A stretch of DNA of 64,000 nucleotides from Streptomyces griseomycini. Lineage in GTDB: Bacteria; Actinomycetota; Actinomycetes; Streptomycetales; Streptomycetaceae. The stretch is taken from positions 140,925 to 204,924 of the forward strand of contig NZ_JACHJI010000012.1 in the NCBI RefSeq assembly GCF_014203535.1, in the 5' to 3' direction. Below are positions 34,282 to 42,296 of the stretch, one piece after another. Under the pieces are notes generated by a model. It was not told the DNA's origin. It did no database searches and saw only the letters and a list, made by a program, of their open reading frames with translations. Made by a program: the position numbers and the translations under genes. The number at the start of each line of letters is the position of its first letter. Position 1 is the stretch's first letter.

Positions 34282-35748
34282 GTGAGCAAGGACGCCGTGA
34301 CGACGGCAATGGCCGCACCCCCCACCACGACGGCCCCGGCCCCCGCGGACGCGGGCGACGCCGGTTACAGCAAGGACCTCAAAGCCCGCCACGTCAACAT
34401 GATCGCCATCGGCGGCGCGATCGGCACCGGGCTCTTCCTGGGCGCCGGCGGCCGTCTGCACGACGCCGGCCCGGCGCTCGCGCTGGCCTATCTGGTCTGC
34501 GGCGTCTTCGCCTTCTTCGTCGTGCGGGCCCTGGGCGAGCTGGTCCTGTACCGCCCGTCCTCGGGTTCCTTCGTGTCGTACGCGCGGGAGTTCCTCGGCG
34601 AGAAGGGCGCGTACGTCGCCGGCTGGATGTACTTCCTGAACTGGTCGACGACCGGTATCGCCGACATCACCGCGATCGCGCTCTACACGCACTACTGGAG
34701 CCTGTTCACCGACATCCCGCAATGGGTGCTCGCGCTGGTCGCGCTCGCGGTGGTGCTGGCCGTGAACCTGATCTCGGTGAAGATCTTCGGCGAGCTGGAG
34801 TTCTGGTTCGCGATCATCAAGGTGGCCACGCTCGTCGCCTTCATGCTCGTCGGCGTCTTCCTGCTCGCCACCCAGCACGAGGTGGGCGGCGGCACCCCCG
34901 GTCTGAACATGATCACGGACAACGGCGGCGTCCTCCCGCACGGCGTGCTGCCCGTCGTCATCGTCATGCAGGGCGTGATCTTCGCGTACGCGGCGCTGGA
35001 GCTGGTCGGTGTCGCGGCGGGCGAGACCGCCGAACCGGAGAAGGTCGTCCCCCGCGCGGTGAACTCCATCATGTGGCGCGTCGGCCTCTTCTACGTCGGC
35101 TCCGTCGTCCTGCTCGCCCTCCTGCTGCCCGGCTCGATGTACTCGGCCGGCGAGAGCCCCTTCGTCACCGTCCTGTCGAAGATCGGCGTCCCGGCGGCCG
35201 GCGACGTGATGAACCTGGTCGTCCTCACGGCCGCGATGTCGTCCCTGAACTCCGGCCTGTACTCCACCGGCCGCATCCTGCGCTCCATGGCCGTGGCGGG
35301 CTCCGCCCCGAAGTTCACCGCCCGCATGAACCGCAGCCAGGTGCCCTACGGCGGCATCCTGCTGACCTGTGGCGTGTGCGTGCTCGGAGTCGGCCTGAAC
35401 TTCCTCATGCCGGCCCAGGCCTTCGAGATCGTGCTGAACGTCGCCTCGCTCGGCATCATCAGCACCTGGGTGATCATCATGATCTGCCACCTGATCTTCG
35501 TCCGCCGGGCCCGCGCCGGACTGGCCACCCGCCCGTCCTTCCGCCTCCCCGGCAGCCCGGTCACCGAGATCGCCACCATCGCCTTCCTGGTGGCCGTCCT
35601 CGGCCTGATGTGGAACGACCCCGAGATCGGCCGGAAGACGCTGCTGCTCGTCCCCGTGATCGCGGTGATGCTGGTCGCGGGCTGGTACGGCGTCCGCCGC
35701 CGGGTCGGACGGACCGCCGACCGCGAGCCGGGCGGGCTCACGAAGTAA
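34282..35748 (+). CDS. amino-acid permease (APC family, GabP/AnsP-like)
   Basis: 488 residues, GTG 34282 after GTGGAG. Twelve predicted membrane helices. The N-terminus has the APC signature KARHVNMIAIGGAIGTGLFL, then LGELVLYRPSSGSFVSYARE and AAGETAEPEKVVPRAVNS. This pattern fits proton-coupled uptake of L-asparagine, GABA or aromatic amino acids; the exact substrate is open. Just after its stop begins the long inverted repeat at 35752-35778, which could end its transcript. Confidence 0.9.
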   Translation: MSKDAVTTAMAAPPTTTAPAPADAGDAGYSKDLKARHVNMIAIGGAIGTGLFLGAGGRLHDAGPALALAYLVCGVFAFFVVRALGELVLYRPSSGSFVSYAREFLGEKGAYVAGWMYFLNWSTTGIADITAIALYTHYWSLFTDIPQWVLALVALAVVLAVNLISVKIFGELEFWFAIIKVATLVAFMLVGVFLLATQHEVGGGTPGLNMITDNGGVLPHGVLPVVIVMQGVIFAYAALELVGVAAGETAEPEKVVPRAVNSIMWRVGLFYVGSVVLLALLLPGSMYSAGESPFVTVLSKIGVPAAGDVMNLVVLTAAMSSLNSGLYSTGRILRSMAVAGSAPKFTARMNRSQVPYGGILLTCGVCVLGVGLNFLMPAQAFEIVLNVASLGIISTWVIIMICHLIFVRRARAGLATRPSFRLPGSPVTEIATIAFLVAVLGLMWNDPEIGRKTLLLVPVIAVMLVAGWYGVRRRVGRTADREPGGLTK

Positions 35749-35751
35749 CAG

Positions 35752-35784
35752 GGCGGAGCCACTGTCAGTGGCTCCGCCTACGGT
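35752..35784 (+). promoter_or_regulatory. RecA-independent DNA-damage (RecA-NDp/PafBC-type) promoter within an inverted repeat
   Basis: The sequence CTGTCAGTGGC-N6-TACGGT at 35762-35784 matches the known actinobacterial RecA-NDp pattern (TTGTCAGTGGC-N6-TAGnnT) at all but the first base of the -35 part. The -10 hexamer TACGGT ends 6 bases before the macrodomain ATG at 35791, which predicts a leaderless transcript. The same bases form the right side of a perfect inverted repeat with 13-bp arms (35752-35764 and 35766-35778), which could double as terminator for the permease. Confidence 0.8.
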
Positions 35785-35790
35785 GGCGTC

Positions 35791-36270
35791 ATGTCGGGGA
35801 TCACATACGTCCGGGGTGACGCCACCGCTCCGTCGGTGAAGGGCGTCAAGGTCATCGCCCATGTCTGCAACGACATCGGGGGCTGGGGGAAGGGCTTCGT
35901 CCTGGCCGTGTCGCGCCGCTGGCCCGAGCCGGAGGCCGCCTACCGCGCCTGGCACCGCGACCGCGCGTCCAACGACTTCGCCCTGGGCGCGGTGCAGCTG
36001 GTCCAGGTCGAGCGGTACGTCTGGGTGGCCAACATGATCGGCCAGCGTGGCGTGCGGACCGGCAGCAAGGGCGTTCCCGTCCGCTACGAGGCGATCGACA
36101 CCGCCCTCGCCCGCCTCGCCGACCACGCGGCCGGCCTCGGCGCCTCCGTCCACATGCCCCGCATCGGCTGCGGGCTGGCCGGCGGGAAGTGGTCCCGGGT
36201 CGAGCCGATGGTCACCGGGCGGCTGGTCCGGCGGGGGATACCGGTGACGGTGTACGACCACGGGGACTGA
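35791..36270 (+). CDS. macrodomain (ADP-ribose-binding/hydrolysing) protein
   Basis: 159 residues, essentially a single macrodomain. ADP-ribose-site motifs are VRGDAT, AHVCNDIGGWGKGFV (loop 1), ANMIGQRGV and MPRIGCGLAGGKW (loop 2). The GWGKGF loop resembles ALC1-like/TARG1-type macrodomains, which remove ADP-ribose from acidic side chains or bind it. The position matches S. coelicolor SCO6735, whose disruption was reported, as I recall, to raise antibiotic production. The DNA-damage-type promoter directly upstream ties it to the genotoxic stress response. Confidence 0.93.
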   Translation: MSGITYVRGDATAPSVKGVKVIAHVCNDIGGWGKGFVLAVSRRWPEPEAAYRAWHRDRASNDFALGAVQLVQVERYVWVANMIGQRGVRTGSKGVPVRYEAIDTALARLADHAAGLGASVHMPRIGCGLAGGKWSRVEPMVTGRLVRRGIPVTVYDHGD

Positions 36271-36285
36271 GCGTGCCGCCGCGCG

Positions 36286-37167
36286 TCAGCCCTCCGGCGC
36301 GAACGCCCGCAGCAGGCACCGGGTGAGGCGTGCCGTGACGGTCCCCTCCGGATCCAGACGGGGATTGAAGATCGTCACGTCGAAGCCGACGGCACCGGGC
36401 CCGGTCAGCGCGGTGCGCAGAACCGTCTCCAGTTCCTCCCAGGCCAGTCCGCCGGGGAGCCGGTAGTCGACCGCGGGCATGACCGCGTCGTCCAGGACGT
36501 CGGCGTCGAGGTGCACCCAGTACCCGGCGCCCGCGCCGGTCAGCAGGCCGATCGCACGGCGCGCCGCCTGTGCCGCTCCCAGGACGCGCACCGCGTCGAG
36601 GTCCATCGCGTGCAGCGCGGGCGGCAGCGGCTGCATCCCGGCCGCCGCGGACTCCTCGGTGTCCCGGAAGCCGAGGGCGACCACGTCCTCGTCCCGCACC
36701 AGGGGGCCCCGGCCCTCCAGGTCGCCGAGGACGCCGGGCCCCCGCCCGGTGGCCAGCGCGAGCTCCATCGACGCCACCTCGCCGACCGGCTCCGCCGCCG
36801 GCTGGTAGAAGTCGGTGTGGCCGTCGAGGAACAGCAGCCCGTGCCGGCCCCGGCGGCGCAGCGCGAGCAGATGGCCGAGCAGGATGCTGCAGTCCCCGCC
36901 CAGCACCACGGGGAACCGTCCGGCGTCGAGGACGTCGCCCACCGTGTCGGCCAGCGCGACCGCGTACGCGGCGATGCCCGCCGGGTTCAGCACCCCGGTG
37001 ACCGGATCGCGCACCGGGTCGTACCCGGGCGGCTCGACCCGGCCCGCCCGCACCGCCCCGAGCCCCTCGGCCAGCCCGGCGCCGAGGAGGGCGCCGGCGA
37101 GGTCCTCGACCCCGGTCGGCCGCAGCCCCAGGACGGACGGTGCCTCGATGATCGCCACGTCCCGCAC
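36286..37167 (-). CDS. arginase/agmatinase-family ureohydrolase
   Basis: 293 residues from a GTG at 37167 (VRDVAIIEAPSVLGLRP), 6 bases after GAGGGAG. Manganese-site motifs are present: VVLGGDCSILLGHL, LLFLDGHTDFYQP (a DGHxDF variant of DAHxD) and WVHLDADVLDD. The family hydrolyses guanidino compounds to urea. The divergence at the substrate loop (YQPAAEPVGEVAS) makes plain arginase doubtful, so other guanidino substrates are possible. It converges with the macrodomain gene with only 15 bases between stops. Confidence 0.85.
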   Translation of the reverse strand: MRDVAIIEAPSVLGLRPTGVEDLAGALLGAGLAEGLGAVRAGRVEPPGYDPVRDPVTGVLNPAGIAAYAVALADTVGDVLDAGRFPVVLGGDCSILLGHLLALRRRGRHGLLFLDGHTDFYQPAAEPVGEVASMELALATGRGPGVLGDLEGRGPLVRDEDVVALGFRDTEESAAAGMQPLPPALHAMDLDAVRVLGAAQAARRAIGLLTGAGAGYWVHLDADVLDDAVMPAVDYRLPGGLAWEELETVLRTALTGPGAVGFDVTIFNPRLDPEGTVTARLTRCLLRAFAPEG

Positions 37168-37264
37168 GTCCGGCTCCCTCGTCCGCCCGGCGGCGCCGGC
37201 CGGCCCACGCGCGTGACCGGCGCATGAGCCCACCGTAGACCGCCGGGCGGGACACGGCGCGTCC

Positions 37265-38785
37265 TCAGTGACGGTGCCCGTCGTCGTGCACACCGTTCGT
37301 CGCGGCGATCTCCTTCCACGACTTCGGCGGCACCGGCGCCTCCGCGGACCCCGCGGGAGCCTTCGCCGCTCCCGACACCGCCCGAGCCGCCGGCCCCTCC
37401 GGCTTGGACGCCTGGTACAGCCAGGTGTCGAACAGCGCCGCCAGCGGCTCGCCCGACACCTCCTCGGCGTACCGCCGGAAGTCCGCGACCGTCGCGTTGC
37501 CGTGGGCGTACTTCCGCGGCCAGCCCTTCAGGACGGTGAAGAACGCCTCGTCGCCGACCTCGTTCCGCAGCGCCTGCAGGGCCAGCGCGCCCCGGTCGTA
37601 GACGGCGCCGTGGAACTGGTTCTCCGGGCCCGGGTCACCCGGTCTCACCGTCCAGAACGGGTCGTCGGCCGGGCGCGAGGCGTACACGTGGTCGGCGAGT
37701 TCCTGAGCCGTGCCCTCGCCCTCGTGCTCGGACCACAGCCACTGGGCGTACCGCGCGAAGCCCTCGTTGATCCAGATGTCCTTCCAGCCCGCCACGGAGA
37801 CCAGGTTCCCGTACCACTGGTGGGCCAGCTCGTGGACGACGACGGACACGTTGGAGCCGTTCGCGAACTGGCGCGGGCTGTAGAACGGCCGGGTCTGGGT
37901 CTCCAGCGCGTACCCGGTGTCGGTGTTCGGCACGTAGCCGCCGAGCGCGTCGTAGGGGTACGGCCCGAAGTACTCGGTGAGCCAGTCGGCGACCTCCCCG
38001 GTCCGCTCGACGCTCGCCCGTGCCGCGCCCGCGTCGGCGCCCAGGTCCTCGCTGTAGGCGTTGAGGACCGGGACGCCGCTCTCGGTCGTGCCGGTGGTGA
38101 TGTCGAACCGGCCGATCGCGAGCGTGGCCAGGTAGGTCGCCTGCGGTTTGTCGGAGCGCCAGTTCCAGCGGGTCCAGCCGGCCCGTGAATCCGTCGACCG
38201 CAGCGTCCCGTTGGAGACGGCCTGGGTGCCGTCCGGAACCTGCACCGAGACGTCGTAGGTGGCCTTGTCCAGCGGATGGTCGTTGCTCGGGAACCACCAC
38301 CAGGCCGCCTCCGGCTCGCCCGCCGCGACACCGCCGTCCGGGGTGCGGTGCCAGCCGGTGAAGCCGTACGCCTCCTTCGACGACGGCACACCCCGGTAGC
38401 GGACCACGACCGTGACGTCCGCGCCCTCGGGCAGGGCCCTCTTCGGGGTGATCTCCAGCTCGTGCTCGCCGGAGGCGGTGAACGACGCCTTCGCGCCGTC
38501 GACCCGCACCTCGCTCACGTCCAGCAGGAAGTCCAGGTTGAAGCGGGACAGGTCCTGGGTGGTGCGGGCCAGAAGGGTGGCGGTGCCCTCCAGTTCGTCG
38601 GTGGCCGGCCGGTACCTCAGCCGGAGGTCGTAGTGGGAGACGTCGTATCCGCCGTTGCCGTAGGCCGGGTAGTAGGGGTCGCCGATGCCCGGCGCGCCGG
38701 GGGAGGGGCTCGCGGCCGATGCCGGGATCGCCAGCAACAGGGTGGCCGAGGCCAGGACTCCCGGCACGATGATTCTGCGGTGCAC
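37265..38785 (-). CDS. secreted M1-family metallo-aminopeptidase
   Basis: 506 residues from a GTG at 38785 (VHRRIIVPGVLASATLLLAI), with GGAG upstream; the signal peptide ends at ASAAS about residue 25. The zinc motif HELAHQW plus NEGFA (HExxH-18-E) is intact. The usual GxMEN exopeptidase motif is replaced by YALETQTR, as in a bacterial secreted M1 subgroup. The C-terminal tail (EGPAARAVSGAAKAPAGSAE) is low-complexity and ends in a His-rich DDGHRH. It would trim extracellular peptides, together with the divergent S15 and M14 peptidases. Confidence 0.9.
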   Translation of the reverse strand: MHRRIIVPGVLASATLLLAIPASAASPSPGAPGIGDPYYPAYGNGGYDVSHYDLRLRYRPATDELEGTATLLARTTQDLSRFNLDFLLDVSEVRVDGAKASFTASGEHELEITPKRALPEGADVTVVVRYRGVPSSKEAYGFTGWHRTPDGGVAAGEPEAAWWWFPSNDHPLDKATYDVSVQVPDGTQAVSNGTLRSTDSRAGWTRWNWRSDKPQATYLATLAIGRFDITTGTTESGVPVLNAYSEDLGADAGAARASVERTGEVADWLTEYFGPYPYDALGGYVPNTDTGYALETQTRPFYSPRQFANGSNVSVVVHELAHQWYGNLVSVAGWKDIWINEGFARYAQWLWSEHEGEGTAQELADHVYASRPADDPFWTVRPGDPGPENQFHGAVYDRGALALQALRNEVGDEAFFTVLKGWPRKYAHGNATVADFRRYAEEVSGEPLAALFDTWLYQASKPEGPAARAVSGAAKAPAGSAEAPVPPKSWKEIAATNGVHDDGHRH

Positions 38786-38991
38786 GAAGGGCTCCAAGTC
38801 GTAGGGGCACGAGGCCTTTCGGAGCCTATTGACCCCCCCTGCCCCGGACATGTCCACGGCCCCCGCCGTCACACGATCGCCATTCGGCCGCCACGAACCT
38901 CCGGCCCCGGACGCGGTTTCGGCCACCGACACGCTCACGGGGCGTCAGCCGCCCTCTTCTTTACTCCAGTTGCCCGATGTACCGTCCGCGC

Positions 38992-40947
38992 ATGCCGAAA
39001 CGCACGCGCTTCACGACCTGGAGACCGCTCGCGACGGCGGCCACGGCCGCCCTGACGGCCACGCTGCTCACCCCGGCCGCGGCGGACGCCGCGCCGCGCG
39101 AGAGCCTGCCCGTCCACTCCTACGAGAACGCCGTCCGCGAGGCCGTCTGGGTGGACACCGGACTCGACGAGGACCGCGACGGACGCGCCGACCGCGTCGC
39201 CGTCGACATCGTCCGCCCCCGCGAACCCGCGCAGCGGGGCCGCAAGGTCCCCGTCATCATGGACGCCAGCCCGTACTACTCCTGCTGCGGACGCGGCAAC
39301 GAGAGCCAGAAGAAGACGTACGACGCGAACGGCGACATCGTGGGCATGCCGCTGTTCTACGACAACTACTTCGTGCCGCGCGGCTACGCCGTCGTCGGCG
39401 TCGACCTGGCCGGAACCAACCGGTCCGACGGCTGCGTGGACGTGGGGGGCCGCTCCGACGTCCAGTCCGCCAAGGCCGTCGTCGACTGGCTCAACGGCCG
39501 CGGCGAGGCCTACACCACCCGCACCGGCACCGAACGGGCCGAGGCGACCTGGACCAACGGCCGCACCGGCATGATCGGAAAGAGCTGGGACGGCACCATC
39601 GCCAACGGGGTCGCCGCCACCGGTGTCGAGGGCCTGGAGACGATCGTCCCGATCGCCGCCATCTCCTCCTGGTACGACTACTACTTCACCCGGGGCGCCC
39701 CGCTCTACGACTCCGGTCCCGACTGGCTGTCGAACTACGTCGAGAGCCCACAGGCCCGCGCGCGGTGCGCCGGCGTCCAGCGTGAACTCGTCGAGGGCGC
39801 CCCGCGCACCGGCGACCGGACGCCGCTGTGGACCGAACGCGACTACGTGCGCGCCGCGGAGAAGGTGAGGGCCAGCGTCTTCCTCGTGCACGGCATGCAG
39901 GACCTCAACGTGCGGATGCAGCACGTCGGCCCCTGGTGGGACGCCCTCGCGAAGAACGGGGTCGAGCGCAAGATCTGGCTCTCCCAGACCGGTCACGTCG
40001 ACCCCTTCGACTTCCGCCGCGCCGAGTGGGTCGACACCCTGCACCGCTGGTTCGACCACGAACTCCTCGGCTACGACAACGGCGTCGACCGGGAACCGGT
40101 GGCCGACATCGAGCGCCGCCCCGACCAGTGGGTCACCTCCGCGACCTGGCCGCCGCGCGGCACGCACACCGCGACCCTGCGCCCCGCCAAGGGCACGGAG
40201 GCCGGCGTCGGCACCCTGGGCCTGCGCAGGGGCAGGGGCACCGAGACCGTCACCGACGACCCGCGGCTGAGCGAGACCGACTGGGCCGCGCGCGTCGACA
40301 CGCCGACACCGGACAAGGCGGGCTTCGTCACCGGGCCGCTCACCCGCGACCTGCGGCTGTCCGGCTCCTCCCGGGTCACCGTCACCGCCACCCCCAGCAC
40401 CCCGACGGCCCACCTGTCCGCCGTCCTGGTGGACCTCGGCCCCGACACCATCCGCGACTACGCCGACGCCGACGAGGGCATCACCACCCTCGCCGAGCGC
40501 ACCTGCTGGGGCGCGAGCACCGCGGGCGACAGCTCCTGCTTCAAGGAGACCCGCGCCAAGACCACCGACGTCGGCTTCACCGTCGTCAGCCGCGGCTGGG
40601 CCGACCTCGGCGACCACGCGAACAGCGGCAGGGGCGAGTCCCTCACCCCCGGCGAGCGGTACACCATCACCCTCGACCTCGCGGCCACCGACCACGTCGT
40701 GCCCGAGGGCCACCGCCTGGCGCTGATCGTCGCGGGCACCGACCGGGGCCTGATCGACCCCCCGGCCGACACCCCGACGCTTACCCTCGACCTGGCCCGC
40801 ACCTCCGCGCGCGTCCCGTTCGTCGGCGGAACGGCCGCGTTCGCCCGCGCCACCGCGGGCTCGCACGCCGAGGCCCGGGACGCGGTCCTGGACGGCGTGG
40901 ACCGGCCGAGCGCCACCGCCCACCGCGTCCCCGGGGAGGCCCGGTGA
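38992..40947 (+). CDS. secreted X-Pro dipeptidyl-peptidase (S15 family)
   Basis: 651 residues, ATG 38992 (MPKRTRFTT); an in-frame ATG 15 bases upstream is also possible. The signal peptide ends near ADAAP, residue 36. The catalytic Ser is in GKSWDG (about 194), Asp in FLVHGMQDLNV and His in SQTGHVDPFD. The last 200 residues form the jelly-roll domain typical of CocE/PepX proteins (PPRGTHTATLRP, LVDLGPD, GHRLALIVAG). It removes Xaa-Pro dipeptides from peptides. Its stop overlaps the M14 gene start, so both are made together. Confidence 0.92.
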   Translation: MPKRTRFTTWRPLATAATAALTATLLTPAAADAAPRESLPVHSYENAVREAVWVDTGLDEDRDGRADRVAVDIVRPREPAQRGRKVPVIMDASPYYSCCGRGNESQKKTYDANGDIVGMPLFYDNYFVPRGYAVVGVDLAGTNRSDGCVDVGGRSDVQSAKAVVDWLNGRGEAYTTRTGTERAEATWTNGRTGMIGKSWDGTIANGVAATGVEGLETIVPIAAISSWYDYYFTRGAPLYDSGPDWLSNYVESPQARARCAGVQRELVEGAPRTGDRTPLWTERDYVRAAEKVRASVFLVHGMQDLNVRMQHVGPWWDALAKNGVERKIWLSQTGHVDPFDFRRAEWVDTLHRWFDHELLGYDNGVDREPVADIERRPDQWVTSATWPPRGTHTATLRPAKGTEAGVGTLGLRRGRGTETVTDDPRLSETDWAARVDTPTPDKAGFVTGPLTRDLRLSGSSRVTVTATPSTPTAHLSAVLVDLGPDTIRDYADADEGITTLAERTCWGASTAGDSSCFKETRAKTTDVGFTVVSRGWADLGDHANSGRGESLTPGERYTITLDLAATDHVVPEGHRLALIVAGTDRGLIDPPADTPTLTLDLARTSARVPFVGGTAAFARATAGSHAEARDAVLDGVDRPSATAHRVPGEAR

Positions 40948-42212
40948 AGCGGGCCCTCGTCCTCACCGCCACCGTCCTCGCCGCGTCCCTCGTCACCGCA
41001 CCGGGCCGGGCCGCCGAACACTCCGCGCCCCGGACCGGGTTCGAGGCGAGCGACGGCGCCCGCTGGACCACCCTGGACGAGGAGCAGCGGTTCCTCGCGG
41101 CCGTCGACCGGGCGAGCAGCCGGGTCTCCGTCACCCGGATCGGGACGACGCGGCAGGACCGGCCGCTCCGGCTCGTCCGCATCGGCACCCGCCCCACCTC
41201 CCACACGGTGCTACTCGTGTGCAGTCAGCACGGCGACGAACCCTCCGGCCGCGAGGCCTGCCTCACCACCGTCCGCGACCTGGCCTTCGCCGAGGACCGG
41301 CCCACCCGCCGCCTCCTGGAGCGCACCACGGTGCTCGTCGTCCCCACCGCCAACCCCGACGGCCGCGCCGCCGACACCCGGGGCAACGGCGACGGCGTCG
41401 ACGTCAACCGCGACCACCTCGCCCTGCGGACCGCCGAGGGACGCGCCCTGGCCGCCGTCGTCCGCGACCGCCGCCCGGACGTGATCTACGACCTGCACGA
41501 GTACGGCGCCACACCCCCCTACTACGACAAGGACCTGTTCGACCTCTGGCCGCGCAACCTCAACACCCACCCGGCCGTCCACGACACCGCGCGGAGCCTG
41601 TCCCGCGACTACGTGCGCCCCGCCGCCGAAGCCGCCGGCCACTCGACCGGCACCTACGGCGTCTGGACCGACCCCGTCACCGGCGAACCGATCCGCCAGA
41701 CCGCCGGCGACGGACAGGAACGCATCCTGCGCAACATGTCCGGGATCAAGCACGGCGTCGGCCTGCTCATCGAGAGCCGCGTCGACCCGCTCACCGACGC
41801 GGAGCGGGCCGACGCGGCCCTCAACAACCGGCGCAGGGTGAACTCCCAGCTGGCGGCGCTCGAGGGCCTGCTGCGCTTCACCGGCGAGCGCCGCGGACAG
41901 GTCGAGGCGGCCACCGCCGCGGCGCGCACCGCCGGCCACGCCGACACCGGCCCCGTGCACCTGGGCGGAGCCGACAACGATCCGCCCGAGCCCTCCGAGG
42001 TGATCGCCGACCCGCCCTGCGGCTACCGCCTGACCGCAGCCCGGTACGCGGACGTCCGGGACGAACTCGCCCTGCACGGCGTGCGCGTCCGACCGGACGG
42101 CGACGGCGTCCTCGTCCCCCTGCGGCAGTCGTTGCGGGCCCTCGTCCCGCTGCTCCTCGACGGGCGCGCCGCGTACCACCTCACGGAGGGGGAGCCCGAC
42201 ACCTCCTGTTGA
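40944..42212 (+). CDS. secreted M14-family metallocarboxypeptidase
   Basis: 422 residues from a GTG at 40944 overlapping the previous stop (GTGA). Signal peptide of about 25 residues (ALVLTATVLAASLVTAPGRA). Zinc ligands are HxxE in SQHGDEPSGRE and the later His in YDLHEYG; the general base Glu is in GLLIESRVD. The substrate-binding NRD is in VDVNRDHLAL. The C-terminal quarter (after about 330) is an extra domain. It probably removes C-terminal residues from peptides released by the partner peptidases. This makes a compact extracellular peptide-degradation locus. Confidence 0.88.
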   Translation: MKRALVLTATVLAASLVTAPGRAAEHSAPRTGFEASDGARWTTLDEEQRFLAAVDRASSRVSVTRIGTTRQDRPLRLVRIGTRPTSHTVLLVCSQHGDEPSGREACLTTVRDLAFAEDRPTRRLLERTTVLVVPTANPDGRAADTRGNGDGVDVNRDHLALRTAEGRALAAVVRDRRPDVIYDLHEYGATPPYYDKDLFDLWPRNLNTHPAVHDTARSLSRDYVRPAAEAAGHSTGTYGVWTDPVTGEPIRQTAGDGQERILRNMSGIKHGVGLLIESRVDPLTDAERADAALNNRRRVNSQLAALEGLLRFTGERRGQVEAATAAARTAGHADTGPVHLGGADNDPPEPSEVIADPPCGYRLTAARYADVRDELALHGVRVRPDGDGVLVPLRQSLRALVPLLLDGRAAYHLTEGEPDTSC

Positions 42213-42296
42213 GCAGGTGAGTTTTGCGCCACGCGTGGTAGGGGCGTATCGGGAGGAGCGTTCTCCGCCCAACGGCTCTGAGGAAAGGTGCCGCCA

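Noticed and set aside
35752..35778. Inverted repeat as a simple terminator of the permease
   Set aside because: It may terminate transcription, but its right arm matches the RecA-NDp promoter pattern with correct spacing to the next ATG, so promoter is the better main label.
42229..42238. CCACGCGTGG palindrome as an operator of the BCCT gene
   Set aside because: Ten-base GC palindromes are expected by chance in this composition; no regulator or second copy supports it.
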